A stretch of DNA of 64,000 nt from Olsenella profusa F0195 (GTDB lineage Bacteria > Actinomycetota > Coriobacteriia > Coriobacteriales > Atopobiaceae), in NCBI RefSeq assembly GCF_000468755.1, contig NZ_AWEZ01000067.1, forward strand, positions 50,032-114,031, read 5' to 3'. Below are positions 26,404-35,962 of the stretch, one piece after another; position 1 is the stretch's first letter, and each line of letters starts with the position of its first letter. The notes beneath the pieces are model-generated. The model was not told the DNA's origin. It saw nothing but the letters and a program-made list of their open reading frames with translations, and made no database searches. A program made the translations under genes and the position numbers.

Positions 26404-29043
26404 TCACTCCGCAGAGAGCACACCGCCTTCGGTGTCACTGGCAGCGTCGCCCCGATGGGGGGAGGCGGGAGACGACCCCCAATGCTCACGCGCCTTGGGC
26501 AGATCCATATGGGTGTGCTCGGTCATCTTGGGAATCTCGCCCTCGCCCTTGGTGAAGGTGAGCCTGCGCTCGTCTCCCTCACCCTCGGCATCCACCTTGA
26601 TGATGTCTCCGGCCTTCCATGTGCCCTGGAGCAGCTCCTCGGAAAGCGGGTCCTCGATGAGCGTCTGGATGGCGCGGCGAAGCGGGCGGGCACCGTAGAT
26701 GGGGTCGGTGCCCTCCTTGGCGATGAGGTCACGGGCCCCATCCGTGAGCTCGATGGACATGCCCTGGGCGATCATGCGGTTGCACAGGTCGGCCACCATG
26801 AGGTCCACGATGCCGCGCAGCTGCTCACCCGTGAGCGACTTGAAGACCACTATCTCGTCCACGCGGTTGAGGAACTCGGGACGGAAGAGCCGCTTGAGCT
26901 CGCTCATCACGCGGGAGTTGATCTCCTTGTCGGAGAGGCCGGACGCGCCCTGGGCCGAGAAGCCCATGGTGGTGGTCTGGGCGATGTCACGCGCACCGAT
27001 GTTGGACGTCATGATGATGACGGTGTTGGAGAAGTCCACGGTGCGGCCCTGGCCGTCCGTGAGGCGGCCCTCGTCAAGGATCTGCAGCAGCACGTTGAAG
27101 ACGTCAGGGTGGGCCTTCTCGATCTCGTCGAAGAGCACCACGGAGTAGGGACGCCGGCGGACGGCCTTGGTGAGCTCGCCGCCCTCGTCGTAGCCCACGT
27201 ACCCCGGAGGGGCACCGACGAGCTTGGAGACGGTGTGGCGCTCCATGAACTCCGACATGTCGAAGCTGATGAGGGCATCCTCGCTGCCGAAGAGGAACGC
27301 AGCGAGGGACTTGGCGAGTTCTGTCTTGCCCACGCCCGAGGGGCCGAGGAAGATGAAGGAGCCGCCGGGACGACGCGGGTCCTTGAGGGGCGAGCGGCTA
27401 CGACGGATGGCGCGGGCCACCTTGGTGACGGCCTCGTCCTGCCCGATGACGCGCTGGTGCAGGGCGTCTTCGCAACGCAGGAGCTTGACCGCCTCCGCCT
27501 CGGTGAGATTGGAGACGGGCACGCCCGTGATGTCGGAGATGACGTCGGCGATGGCGTCGGCATCCACGACGGTGACGGCGGCATCGGTGCTCTCGCGCCA
27601 CGCGGTCTCGAGCTCGTCGCGCTGGGCAGCGAGCTCCTTCTCGCGATCGCGCAGGCGAGCCGCCTCCTCGAACTCCTGGGCCTGGGCGGCCTTGGCCTTC
27701 TCTTCCTTGATGTGGGCGAGCTGCTCGTCCACCTGGGCCAGCTCGGGCGGCAGGGTCATCTTGTGCACACGGGTGCGGGCGCCGGCCTCGTCGAGGGTAT
27801 CAATGGCCTTGTCGGGCAGGAAGCGATCCTGCACGTAGCGATTGGACAGCGTGACGGCCGCCGCGAGGGCATCCTCGGTATACTTGACATGGTGGTGCCT
27901 CTCATAGGCACCCTGCAGGCCGTGCAGGATCTCCAACGTGTCCTCGGGCGAGGGCTCGCCCACGAAGACGGGCTGGAAGCGGCGCTCGAGGGCGGAGTCC
28001 TTTTCGATGTGCTTGCGATACTCCTCCGCCGTCGTGGCGCCGATCACCTGGATCTCGCCGCGCGACAGGGGCGGCTTGAGGATGGACGCCGCGTCCACGG
28101 AACCCTCCGCGGAGCCCGCGCCGATGATGGTGTGGATCTCGTCGATGAAGAGGATGATGGACTTATTGTCCATGACCTCCGCGATGACCTTCTTGAGGCG
28201 CTCCTCGAACTCGCCGCGGTACTTGGCACCCGCCACGAGGCTCGCCAGGTCGAGCGTCCAGATCTGGCGCCCGCGCAGGATGTCGGGAACGTTGCCCGTG
28301 GCAATGAGCTGGGCGAGCCCCTCGACGATGGCCGTCTTGCCCACGCCGGGGTCACCCAGGATGAGCGGGTTGTTCTTCTGGCGGCGCGCCAGCACCTGCA
28401 TGACGCGCTCCACCTCGCGGTCGCGCCCGATGACAGGGTCGAGCTTGCCGTCAGACGCCAGCTGCGTGAGGTTACGGCCATACTGCTCGAGCGTGGAGGA
28501 GTCATCCGACTGCTGTCCCTGCGGCCCCTGGCCCATGCCGCTAAAGAACTGCTGGCCAAAGCCCACGCCGGTAGGCTGCTGGTGGCTTTCCTTGGGCTTG
28601 TCGGCGTTCTTGTCGATGAGCTCGTTGACGGCGTTGCGCACGGCGTCCGCCGAGACGCCCATGCGCGAGAGCGCCGTCATGGCGCGATCATCAGACTCGG
28701 AGATGATGCCCAAAAGCAGGTGCTCCGTGGCTATGTAGGTCTGGTTGCGCGTCATGGTCTCGCGATAGGCATCCTCCAGCACGCGCTTGGCGCGCGGCGT
28801 GAAGGGGATGTGCCCCCCGGGAACGGGCTGGTTGTCCTCGGAGCTGATCTCCCTGACGGTGGCGAGGGTCTCCGTGTAGGTGACGTCCAGGCTGCTGAGC
28901 GCCTGCGCGGCGATGCCCTCCCCCTCCTTGATGAGGGCGAGGAGCAGGTGCTCCGTGCCCACGTACATCTTGCCGAGACTGCGCGCCTCGTCCTGCGCGA
29001 GGCTCATGACCTTGCGCGCCTTGTCTGTGAACTTCTCGAACAT
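26404..29043 (-). CDS. clpC: ATP-dependent Clp protease ATP-binding subunit ClpC
   Basis: 879 aa from the ATG at 29043. Two Clp-N repeats (residues 1-145) are followed by AAA module 1 with [15 protein letters not shown], a middle UVR-like coiled coil near residue 430 ([20 protein letters not shown]), and AAA module 2 with [15 protein letters not shown] and [18 protein letters not shown]. It unfolds substrates for ClpP. The tail after about 845 ([20 protein letters not shown]) is specific to this protein. There is no ctsR-mcsAB upstream; the gene is alone on its strand with a 355-bp divergent gap. Confidence 0.96.
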   Translation of the reverse strand: MFEKFTDKARKVMSLAQDEARSLGKMYVGTEHLLLALIKEGEGIAAQALSSLDVTYTETLATVREISSEDNQPVPGGHIPFTPRAKRVLEDAYRETMTRNQTYIATEHLLLGIISESDDRAMTALSRMGVSADAVRNAVNELIDKNADKPKESHQQPTGVGFGQQFFSGMGQGPQGQQSDDSSTLEQYGRNLTQLASDGKLDPVIGRDREVERVMQVLARRQKNNPLILGDPGVGKTAIVEGLAQLIATGNVPDILRGRQIWTLDLASLVAGAKYRGEFEERLKKVIAEVMDNKSIILFIDEIHTIIGAGSAEGSVDAASILKPPLSRGEIQVIGATTAEEYRKHIEKDSALERRFQPVFVGEPSPEDTLEILHGLQGAYERHHHVKYTEDALAAAVTLSNRYVQDRFLPDKAIDTLDEAGARTRVHKMTLPPELAQVDEQLAHIKEEKAKAAQAQEFEEAARLRDREKELAAQRDELETAWRESTDAAVTVVDADAIADVISDITGVPVSNLTEAEAVKLLRCEDALHQRVIGQDEAVTKVARAIRRSRSPLKDPRRPGGSFIFLGPSGVGKTELAKSLAAFLFGSEDALISFDMSEFMERHTVSKLVGAPPGYVGYDEGGELTKAVRRRPYSVVLFDEIEKAHPDVFNVLLQILDEGRLTDGQGRTVDFSNTVIIMTSNIGARDIAQTTTMGFSAQGASGLSDKEINSRVMSELKRLFRPEFLNRVDEIVVFKSLTGEQLRGIVDLMVADLCNRMIAQGMSIELTDGARDLIAKEGTDPIYGARPLRRAIQTLIEDPLSEELLQGTWKAGDIIKVDAEGEGDERRLTFTKGEGEIPKMTEHTHMDLPKAREHWGSSPASPHRGDAASDTEGGVLSAE

Positions 29044-29398
29044 GTGGTGTGCGCCCCCTTTTTGGGTCGTAGGTCGGGCAAACGCCAACCGCTATGTATC
29101 GGTGGTCGTTATACCCCTCTTCGTACGGCACAAAACCACGGAGCATGGGGGATGCGCGCACCATTCATGGGTCCGCTGCTCGGGGTGCCGCCCCAAAGTG
29201 TACGTTTCAACGCATTCCGAAAAGGCCCAACGGGTCAAACGCCGTGCGAGACGACAGGAACGCACATTTGGGGCGATCTCTTGGGTAGACGTCTGAAAAT
29301 CAGGCCCTCAGCGACCCCACCCGATGACCACCTGCTCCCCGCATCGTATACTGCAGTCATACGCAACACCGGCTCATCGCGGGTCAGGGGGAGTGTCC
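29044..29398. promoter_or_regulatory. clpC / TM1266-like divergent promoter region
   Basis: The gap holds an imperfect dyad: CGCCCCAAAGTGTACGTT (29189-29206) and AACGCACATTTGGGGCG (29259-29275) are near-complements 52 bases apart. TATACT at 29347-29352 could be the -10 of the rightward regulator gene, with AGGGGGA before its ATG. No gene is seen. Confidence 0.45.
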
Positions 29399-29659
29399 AT
29401 GCAGTCACGCGTCGCCGTCATTGGCATCATCGTCGAGGATCCCGCTTCCGTGGAGGCGCTCAACGAGCTGCTCCACGAGTTTGCCGACATCATCATCGGT
29501 CGCATGGGCATCCCCTACCACAGGCGCGACATCAGCGTCATCAGCATCGCCGTCGATGCCCCGCAGGACAGGACCTCCGCACTCACGGGTCGCATCGGCG
29601 CGCTTGACGGCGTCAGCTGCAGGACCGCCTTCTCCAACCTGTTCTTCGATGCGGAGTAG
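29399..29659 (+). CDS. TM1266-like putative iron-only hydrogenase system regulator
   Basis: 86 aa from the ATG at 29399, after an AGGGGGA ribosome site. The protein begins SRVAVIGIIVEDPASVEALN and continues LLHEFADIIIGRMGIPYHRR, then DISVISIAVDAPQD, the small ACT/NikR-C-like fold of the TM1266 family, which is annotated as regulator of [FeFe]-hydrogenase systems because of its constant linkage with hydE/hydG/hydF. It has no DNA-binding domain, so it may sense a small molecule. It ends 8 bases from the hydE stop, tail to tail with the large operon. Confidence 0.85.
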   Translation: MQSRVAVIGIIVEDPASVEALNELLHEFADIIIGRMGIPYHRRDISVISIAVDAPQDRTSALTGRIGALDGVSCRTAFSNLFFDAE

Positions 29660-29667
29660 GCCATCGG

Positions 29668-30861
29668 TCAGGTCGTGCGCAGCAGCTCCTCAACGTGCTG
29701 CCCGAGCGCATCCGGTGCCGTTGCGCACCCCCTGCACCGCGCCTGGCCGTCCCCCGGGCCACCATCGCCGCCATCGAGGCGGCGCACGAGGTCGCGCTCG
29801 GTGGCGGCATCGCGCCACGAGGGATGGTCGCCCCGCTTCTCCACCACACGGTAGCCCACGCGCGCGACGCGCCGCTCCATGCAGCGGCGACACTCGGCCG
29901 CCTCGTCACCCGTACAGATCTTCCCGTCGTACAGCAGGTACTTGCTGCGCACGTCCCGCGGTGAGAGGTTGGGCATCACCACGTTGGCCCCGGCGAGCAG
30001 CCCCCGCTCGCGACCCAGGGGGTCGATGGTGCCCAGTGCCGTCGTCGCAGGCAGCAGCACCTCGGGCAGCATCAGGCGGATGACGCCCAACAGGTGCAGC
30101 GTGTCCTCGATCGGTCCAGCGGCGTGGTTCCCAAAGGGCGTGTCCCTATGCGGGATGAAGGGGCCGATACCCACCATGTCCGCCCGGAACTCCTGCATCC
30201 AGAGCAGGTCCTCGACGACATGACCCCAGGTCTGATAGGGCGAGCCGACCATGATGCCGCAGCCCACCTGATAGCCGATGTCCTTGAGGTCATACAGGCA
30301 GCGCTTGCGATTGGCCAGGGAGAGCTCCACGGGATGGAGCTTGCCGTAGTGCCAGGGGTTGGACGTCTCCTGGCGGAGCAGATAGCGTTCGGCTCCCGCC
30401 GCGAAGTAGCGCTCGTAGCTCGCGCGCGGTCTCTCGCCTATCGAGAGCGTGACCGCACAGTCGGGATGGGCGGCGCGCATCCTGGAGATCAGGTCGCACA
30501 GGGTGTCGTCGGCGTAGGCGGGATCCTCGCCACCCTGCAGCACGAACGTCCGAAAGCCCAGGCGGTGTCCCTCGTCGCAGCATGCCAGGATCTGTTCCTC
30601 GGTAAGGCGGTAGCGCTCTGCATGGGCATTGCTGCGGCGCAGCCCGCAGTAGAGGCAGTCGTTCCTGCAGTGGCTCGTGAACTCGATGAGGCCGCGCAGG
30701 TACACCTCCTTGCCATAGTGCTCCTCGCGCACCGCGCGCGCGGCGGCATAGAGCTGCCGCTCCTCTGCCGGCGTGATGGTCGCAAGAAGCGCCGCCAGCT
30801 CGGCCGCCGCCAGCGTGCGCGTCTCGCGCAGCTCGTGTATGCGACGCTCGTTCCCCGTCAT
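29668..30861 (-). CDS. hydE: [FeFe]-hydrogenase maturase HydE (radical SAM)
   Basis: 397 aa. The radical SAM cluster motif is C65-R-N-D-C69-L-Y-C72 within IEFTSHCRNDCLYCGLRRSN, the exact HydE signature, and VLQGGEDPAYAD follows. A second cluster motif of C-x7-C-x2-C is present at C316, C324 and C327. HydE acts on the Fe(CO)2CN-cysteine product of HydG and helps form the bridging dithiomethylamine and diiron unit of the H-cluster. The last 60 residues are an extension with CRGC (C376, C379) not usual in HydE. The ATG overlaps the hydF stop (ATGA). No hydG lies in the window. Confidence 0.93.
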   Translation of the reverse strand: MTGNERRIHELRETRTLAAAELAALLATITPAEERQLYAAARAVREEHYGKEVYLRGLIEFTSHCRNDCLYCGLRRSNAHAERYRLTEEQILACCDEGHRLGFRTFVLQGGEDPAYADDTLCDLISRMRAAHPDCAVTLSIGERPRASYERYFAAGAERYLLRQETSNPWHYGKLHPVELSLANRKRCLYDLKDIGYQVGCGIMVGSPYQTWGHVVEDLLWMQEFRADMVGIGPFIPHRDTPFGNHAAGPIEDTLHLLGVIRLMLPEVLLPATTALGTIDPLGRERGLLAGANVVMPNLSPRDVRSKYLLYDGKICTGDEAAECRRCMERRVARVGYRVVEKRGDHPSWRDAATERDLVRRLDGGDGGPGDGQARCRGCATAPDALGQHVEELLRTT

Positions 30862-32195
30862 CGGACGCTCGCATCCCCCTGAGCCGACACCTCTCGTGCC
30901 GCGGCACCCGTCACGAGCGCGGTCACGTTGGCTGGAGCACGGCCGTCGCCGAAGTCATCGGAGACGCCGCGGTCGTGGTCGCGCGGCTCTGCGTCCAGGG
31001 TCGCGACCAAGTCGGGAAAGAGGCTCAGGCTGCGTCGCAGGATGCCCTTCATGTGGGCGATGGCGATGCCGTAGTTGGTCATGGGAACGCCCTGCCCGGC
31101 GCATTGGGTCGCGCGATGCGCCATCTCGCGGGCGTTGAGCATGCAGCCCCCGCAGTGGATGACCAGCCGATAGGGCGTCACGTCATCGGGAAAGCCCCTC
31201 CCCGACGTGGTCTCGAGCGCAAGGTCGCATCCCGTGTGCTCGGCCAGCCAGTGCGGGAGCTTGACCGTGCCGATGTCGTCGCACTGCCTGTGGTGCGTGC
31301 ACCCCTCCGAGACGAGCACGCGATCGCCATCCGCCAGGCCGTCGAGCGCACGCACACCCTCCACCGCACCGGCCAGCAGGCCCTTGTGACGGGCCATGAG
31401 TATGGAGAACGACGTCAGCCGCACGTCCTGGGGCACGACGCGCGAGACGGAACCAAAGACCTGGCTGTCCGTGACGACGAGCGTGGGCTTGCGTGGGGCC
31501 ATCCGCTCGAGCGTCCTGCCCAGGCGCACCTCCTGCACCACGAGGCACTCGGCACCGGCGTCCAGCACGTCGCGCACCGCCATCTGCTCGGGAAGGATGA
31601 GCCGGCCCCTGGGGGCCGCCTTGTCGATGGGAACGACCAGCACCACGAGATCATCCGGGCCGACGAGGTCGAGAAGCATCGGCAGCACGTCGTGGCCCGC
31701 CGTCCCGATGGCGGCGATGCGCTCCTTGAGGGCGCCGATGCCCTCCCCCGTGAGGCCGCTCACGTACACGTCGTGCGCTCCCGCCTCGGGGAGGGCACCG
31801 AGCAGGTCACGCTTGTTGTAGGCCACGACATAGGGCACGTCGTGCGAGCGGAAGAGACCGATGAGCTGCTCGTCGCATGCGCCAAGGCCCTGCGTGGCAT
31901 CCACCACGAGCACGGCGAGGTCGGTCTGGTCGAGCACACGACGCGTTGCGTGCACCCGCCTCTGTCCGAGCGTCCCCACGTCGTCGAAGCCGGGCGTGTC
32001 GATGACCACGACGGGACCCAGCGGCAGGAGCTCCATGGACTTGCGCACCGGGTCGGTCGTGGTGCCCAGCGTGTCCGACACGACCGAGAGGCCCTGTCCC
32101 GTGATGGCATTGACGACGCAGGACTTGCCTGCGTTCCTGCGGCCGAAGAACCCGATGTGCACCCGCTCAGCCGAGGGCGTGTCGCTCATGCCCAT
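30858..32195 (-). CDS. hydF: [FeFe]-hydrogenase maturation GTPase HydF
   Basis: 445 aa from the ATG at 32195 (GGAGGGGGA upstream). G1 is GRRNAGKS (18-25), G3 is DTPGF (66-70), and YNKRD is G4. The C-terminal cluster ligands are C299-x-H301, then H347-C348-x2-C351, the HydF pattern C-x-H-x(~46)-H-C-x2-C. HydF is the GTP-hydrolysing scaffold that receives the diiron subcluster and loads it into apo-hydrogenase HydA. The gene overlaps the end of the K/N-like gene by 29 bases. The last 45 residues are a low-complexity acidic tail. No HydA structural gene is in the window. Confidence 0.93.
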   Translation of the reverse strand: MGMSDTPSAERVHIGFFGRRNAGKSCVVNAITGQGLSVVSDTLGTTTDPVRKSMELLPLGPVVVIDTPGFDDVGTLGQRRVHATRRVLDQTDLAVLVVDATQGLGACDEQLIGLFRSHDVPYVVAYNKRDLLGALPEAGAHDVYVSGLTGEGIGALKERIAAIGTAGHDVLPMLLDLVGPDDLVVLVVPIDKAAPRGRLILPEQMAVRDVLDAGAECLVVQEVRLGRTLERMAPRKPTLVVTDSQVFGSVSRVVPQDVRLTSFSILMARHKGLLAGAVEGVRALDGLADGDRVLVSEGCTHHRQCDDIGTVKLPHWLAEHTGCDLALETTSGRGFPDDVTPYRLVIHCGGCMLNAREMAHRATQCAGQGVPMTNYGIAIAHMKGILRRSLSLFPDLVATLDAEPRDHDRGVSDDFGDGRAPANVTALVTGAAAREVSAQGDASVR

Positions 32196-33426
32196 GAGAT
32201 CTCCCCCTCCTCGAAGCCATCTCGAGATCGACAAGCGTCGCACTTCCTACCAGACGCGATCCTCCCAGCAGCTCCAACGGGTCGAGCCTTGCGACGTCCG
32301 GAATCTCGTGCAACCACTGCCGACCCGAGAGCGCGAGGTGCGGAAGGTCGCAGAACCTGGCGCCTTGGGGGCACACCGCCGAGAGGAACGGGTCCCCCAC
32401 CATCAGCGTCGCCTGCGCCAGGGCCTGCCGCAGGCGCTCCTCTCCAGGGGCACAGACGTCCCACAGACTTGGCTCCAGGAGGTCATGCGTGTCCTCGAGC
32501 GGGGTGACCAGGCGCGTGGGAACCCGCACGAGCTCGAGGCCCGCGGCGATGGATCCCATGGACACCGGCTCGCCGATGAGGGGGACGCAATCCTCCACCC
32601 TGCGCTCCCCGACGGTTGCGCGCCGCACGTCCTGGTAGGCGAGCCTGCTTCTCCCATCCCGCAGCGCGTCGCGAAGTGCGCGCTCAAGGCGGCCGGCAAA
32701 GGTCCCCACGGGAAAGCCCACCACGTAGGGAATGCCAAGGCGCCTCTCGAGCACACGAGCGGCACGCATGCCGGTTGCGGAGACCACGAGGTTCGCGTCC
32801 GCACGTGCCGCCGCCAGGATGGTGTCAAGCGTGTCTCCCATGGCCCAGCACGACTGCAGCCGAAAGCCGGCCCCCTCGAGCCAACCCACCAGCGACTCCC
32901 TCGTTCCCTCGGCGGCAAAGTCGAGCGGCGTCATGCCCAGCACGTTCACGCTGGGACGGACATCGGCATCGGCACCGAGGGGCGCCATCACCTGCCCCGC
33001 GACAAGCTGGAGGGCAAGCCCGGCTCCGCGCACGTAGTCGTGCATACCGTTGGTTGGCACGCAACGGGTGGGAACGCCGCTTCTGGCCTCGACGAGGCGT
33101 GCGACGGCAGCGAGGTCCGTCCCGATCTGGAAGGGTATGGGGGAACTCACCAGCACGATGAAGCGCGGGTGAGTCTGATCCGCGGCCTCCACCACATCGC
33201 GAACCAGCCTCTCGTCGTTTCCCAGGGCCGCGTCGCACTCGGTGAGGCCGCTGATGAAGATGAGACTGTCCTGGTCGTACCAGCGAATCTCGTCATGCGT
33301 GTTGTAGGTTGAGTTGCAGCCCGAGGGGTCGTGAATCACGACCATGCCGCCCAGCTCGAAGAGGGCCGAGCACACGCCCGAAATGTCACCGGTGTATACG
33401 GGAAGTGCCTGGTACGCCTGCCTCAT
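32167..33426 (-). CDS. nitrogenase component 1-like subunit (K/N-like, standalone)
   Basis: 419 aa from the ATG at 33426, which overlaps the preceding stop (ATGA). It belongs to the oxidoreductase/nitrogenase component 1 superfamily: GGMVVIHDPSGCNSTYNT with C37 occupies the place of a cluster-ligand Gly-Cys, C19 and C64 (LTECDAALGND) flank it, and SSPIPFQIGTDLAAVARLVE is the classic second-domain segment seen in NifK, NifN, BchB and similar subunits. It is clearly homologous to the C-terminal half of the 822-aa fusion encoded at 39865-42333 (shared GTDLxAxxxLxExRxGxP and TNGM). Known nitrogenase catalytic residues cannot be assigned. Probably pairs with the protein encoded directly upstream. 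Confidence 0.85.
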   Translation of the reverse strand: MRQAYQALPVYTGDISGVCSALFELGGMVVIHDPSGCNSTYNTHDEIRWYDQDSLIFISGLTECDAALGNDERLVRDVVEAADQTHPRFIVLVSSPIPFQIGTDLAAVARLVEARSGVPTRCVPTNGMHDYVRGAGLALQLVAGQVMAPLGADADVRPSVNVLGMTPLDFAAEGTRESLVGWLEGAGFRLQSCWAMGDTLDTILAAARADANLVVSATGMRAARVLERRLGIPYVVGFPVGTFAGRLERALRDALRDGRSRLAYQDVRRATVGERRVEDCVPLIGEPVSMGSIAAGLELVRVPTRLVTPLEDTHDLLEPSLWDVCAPGEERLRQALAQATLMVGDPFLSAVCPQGARFCDLPHLALSGRQWLHEIPDVARLDPLELLGGSRLVGSATLVDLEMASRRGRSHGHERHALG

Positions 33427-34823
33427 GCGCACGCACCTCCCGCCGCACGAGACACGCTTGGCACCTGGCAGCAGCAGGGCATGCCAAGTCCCTTGCGCGG
33501 GACGAGCCCCCTCGTGTCCTTCCGCTCCGCCCATGCCTCGCGCATAAGGCGCACGAGACCGAGGATGGCCGAGTAGCCCCACATGCCATCCGTCTCTATG
33601 ACGTTCACGAAGTGCGTGGTCCCACAGAACCACGCCGCCTTGGGTCCAACGGCCAGCCAGCTGTCACCGCCATCGCGCGACTCCTGGCGCAGGGTGGGGT
33701 GGATGGTGCTCCACAGCTCGAGGTCCGGGGCGCACGCCCGCAGCCATTCCAGGGTGTCACGCTCCTCCCCGCTCACGGCATCAACGTACACGCGGCGCAC
33801 GTTTATGCCACGACCGAGCAGGAGGCGGGCGAGTTCCAAGGGACGGTTGATGGCAACATAGTCTATGGCGACCGGCGTCCCCGAGAGCTCCTCCGCGAGC
33901 GCGCCCAGGGCCACGTCGCAGGAGGTGCGCAGGTCCGCCGTGCCGGGTGCCGGGCAGCCAAGCGCGTCCGCCAGGATGACAAGCCCCTCGTCGATGCTGT
34001 CATAGAGAAGCGCGGGCGGAAGATAGAGCCACCGCCTTCCCAAGCGATCGGCCGTCTTCTCGAGCCCCCATGCCCCAAAGAACGAGCGTGTGAGCAAGAG
34101 CGCACTTGCACCCAGCGACAGGTACTCGTCGAAGCTGCCAACATCGTGGAGCTGGAGCACGCGCCACCCGGCCCGCCGGACCAGGCGCACGATGTCCGAG
34201 TCATCCGGAAGGCGCAGGTCGTCCGAGACGATGCCAAGGAGCCGCTTGTCCATGGGAAGCTCCTGGAGCGCGTCAAGCATGGCCTTGCGCTCCTTCTGCT
34301 CGGGCGTGATGCCCGTCTTCTGCATGATCGGATCCATCCAGCAGCGCATGAAGAAGATGTCGGGGAAGCGTCTCTCCAGCTCGCGGTACACGTAACGGAC
34401 GTCGCAGCCCATGGAGTGGTGCAGGCACACCAGGAAGATCATGACCGCGCGCGGGCGGTAGGGCAGACGCCTGATGACGTCCGAGACACCCTCGATGGTC
34501 ACGGACTCCAGGTTGTCGCACAAGAGGTCCCTCTCCTCCAGGACGACGCCAGAGAAGCGGTCAGACATCCCCATCTCCGCGGCCGTGAGCACGACCCCGC
34601 GCAGGCAGTTGTCGGCGCAGACGTATATCTGATGGCACTCGGGCACGAGCATGCCCGTGTGCACGATGTTCCAGTTCTCGTGCACGGGCGCGTTGAACTC
34701 CAGGACGTTGGGAATGGGGCGCGGGTACGCCGCATCCGCCGCGCGCACGAAGGCCGCGTACCCATCAGCACGGGCCACCTGCGCGGCCCCCTCGTCCCCC
34801 TGGGGCATGACGCGCGTCAGCAT
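33423..34823 (-). CDS. nitrogenase component 1-like subunit (D/E-like, standalone)
   Basis: 466 aa from the ATG at 34823, after a GGGGGAGG. It matches the N-terminal half of the 822-aa fusion in order and spacing. Near the N-terminus PECHQIYVCADNC provides C63, C69 and C73, likely cluster ligands; C102, C133, C140 and C161 follow in the first domain (LVCLHHSMGCD). The C-terminal part, WLAVGPKAAWFCGTTHFVN and ETDGMWGYSAILGLVRLM, aligns with the equivalent region of the fusion. By analogy with NifD/NifE it would be the alpha-like partner of the 419-aa protein. Cys/His ligands of a FeMo-type cofactor are not recognisable, so substrate or cofactor is unknown. Confidence 0.83.
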   Translation of the reverse strand: MLTRVMPQGDEGAAQVARADGYAAFVRAADAAYPRPIPNVLEFNAPVHENWNIVHTGMLVPECHQIYVCADNCLRGVVLTAAEMGMSDRFSGVVLEERDLLCDNLESVTIEGVSDVIRRLPYRPRAVMIFLVCLHHSMGCDVRYVYRELERRFPDIFFMRCWMDPIMQKTGITPEQKERKAMLDALQELPMDKRLLGIVSDDLRLPDDSDIVRLVRRAGWRVLQLHDVGSFDEYLSLGASALLLTRSFFGAWGLEKTADRLGRRWLYLPPALLYDSIDEGLVILADALGCPAPGTADLRTSCDVALGALAEELSGTPVAIDYVAINRPLELARLLLGRGINVRRVYVDAVSGEERDTLEWLRACAPDLELWSTIHPTLRQESRDGGDSWLAVGPKAAWFCGTTHFVNVIETDGMWGYSAILGLVRLMREAWAERKDTRGLVPRKGLGMPCCCQVPSVSRAAGGACA

Positions 34824-34942
34824 GGGCGCACCGCCTCCCCCGCCGCACCGGTGCACATGCCATCGGCGACGTCCATGCCACTCTCGGCGGCAAGCCTGCG
34901 GTGGACGACGTCGCCTCTGCCAAAGAATCCCAGCCGTACCAT
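34817..34942 (-). CDS. possible 41-aa peptide gene inside the operon
   Basis: A short open frame between hypE and the D/E-like gene. It starts at an ATG (34942) with GAGGGGGG placed six bases upstream, one of the best ribosome sites in the operon, and its TGA overlaps the start of the next gene, a sign of coupling. The peptide begins MVRLGFFGRGDVVHRRL and contains two cysteines, one at the C-terminus. I recognise no family. It could be a real small protein, a leader that couples translation, or a decayed N-terminus. Conservation of the frame in relatives would decide. Confidence 0.45.
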   Translation of the reverse strand: MVRLGFFGRGDVVHRRLAAESGMDVADGMCTGAAGEAVRPC

Positions 34943-34957
34943 GTCGACCCCCCTCGC

Positions 34958-35962
34958 CTAGCAGATGCGCGGCAGAAGCTCGTTGCCCGGCTCGGGCAGG
35001 ATGGTCTGGGTGCCAAGCTCGGTGTCCATGACCACGCGACCGGGAAGCTCGTTGGTGATGTGGCCGATGATGGTCGCACCCTCCGCGTGCGGGCACCCCC
35101 GGAGGGCCCGAACCAGGCGCTCGGCCTTGGCGGCGGGGCAGATCATCACGAGCCGACCCTCACAGGCCAGATAGAGCGGATCGAGTCCCAGCATGCCGCA
35201 GACGCCCGCCACCCCGGGGGCGACGGGAACCGCCGCATCGTCCAGGCGCACGCCCACCCTGCTCTGGTGGGCGATCTCGTAGAGCACCGTGCCCACGCCG
35301 CCGCGGGTGGCATCGCGGATCGTGTGGATGTCGGGCACGGCGTCGAGCGCGGCCTCCACCGCGGCCGCAAGCGGCGCGCAGTCGCTCGTGACATCCGCCT
35401 CGATCCCGTACGTGTCGCGGGCCAACAGGATCGCACAGCCATGACGGCCCACGTCGCCCGTCACGACCACGGCATCGCCTGGCTCGGCATGGGAGCCTGA
35501 GGGACGCGCTCCCGCGCGCACGAGGCCCACGCCCGTCGTGGTGATGAACACGCCGTCCACCTGGCCCTTGCCGGCGACCTTGGTGTCCCCCGCCACCACG
35601 GCGACGCCCGCCTCGCGGGCCACCCTCCCCATGGAGGCCACGATGCGCTCGAGGTCGGCCATGGGGAAGCCCTCCTCGATCTGGAAGGCGCAGGTGAGGT
35701 ACAGGGGCTTGGCGCCCATGCACGCCACGTCGTTGGCCGTGCCGCACACGCTGAGCTCCCCCACGTCGCCACCCGGGAAGAACGCCGGGGAGACGATGAA
35801 GCCGTCCGTCGACAGGGCCAGGCGACCCGCCGGCACCGCAAGCACCGCCGCGTCATCCTCCGTAAGGTCCGGGTTGGCCAGGTGCCGCCTGAAGATGCCA
35901 TCGATGAGCTCGGAGGTCTGCCTGCCACCGGCGCCCTGCGCCAAGGTCACGATGTCGTTCAC
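34958..35962 (-). CDS. hypE: hydrogenase maturation protein HypE
   Basis: 334 aa, full length. PurM-like ATPase fold with LALSTDGFIVSPAFFPGGDV and GDTKVAGKGQVDGVFITTTG, then DATRGGVGTVL. The C-terminus ends LLPRIC, the conserved terminal cysteine that accepts the carbamoyl group from HypF and is dehydrated to a thiocyanate. HypE passes cyanide to iron on HypC-HypD. Its start overlaps the hypD stop (ATGA). In this operon HypE and partners are present, but HypA and HypB, which insert nickel, are not. Confidence 0.96.
   Translation of the reverse strand: MNDIVTLAQGAGGRQTSELIDGIFRRHLANPDLTEDDAAVLAVPAGRLALSTDGFIVSPAFFPGGDVGELSVCGTANDVACMGAKPLYLTCAFQIEEGFPMADLERIVASMGRVAREAGVAVVAGDTKVAGKGQVDGVFITTTGVGLVRAGARPSGSHAEPGDAVVVTGDVGRHGCAILLARDTYGIEADVTSDCAPLAAAVEAALDAVPDIHTIRDATRGGVGTVLYEIAHQSRVGVRLDDAAVPVAPGVAGVCGMLGLDPLYLACEGRLVMICPAAKAERLVRALRGCPHAEGATIIGHITNELPGRVVMDTELGTQTILPEPGNELLPRIC

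Noticed and set aside
26455..29607. A 1050-codon plus-strand frame antisense to clpC
   Set aside because: It mirrors clpC and shows no domain; GC3 bias removes stops from the antisense frame.
29668..30861. Biotin synthase or ThiH/HydG instead of HydE
   Set aside because: The C-R-N-D-C-L-Y-C-G-L-R-R motif and the second C-x7-C-x2-C motif fit HydE; HydG has a different C-terminal C-x2-C-x22-C site and is longer.
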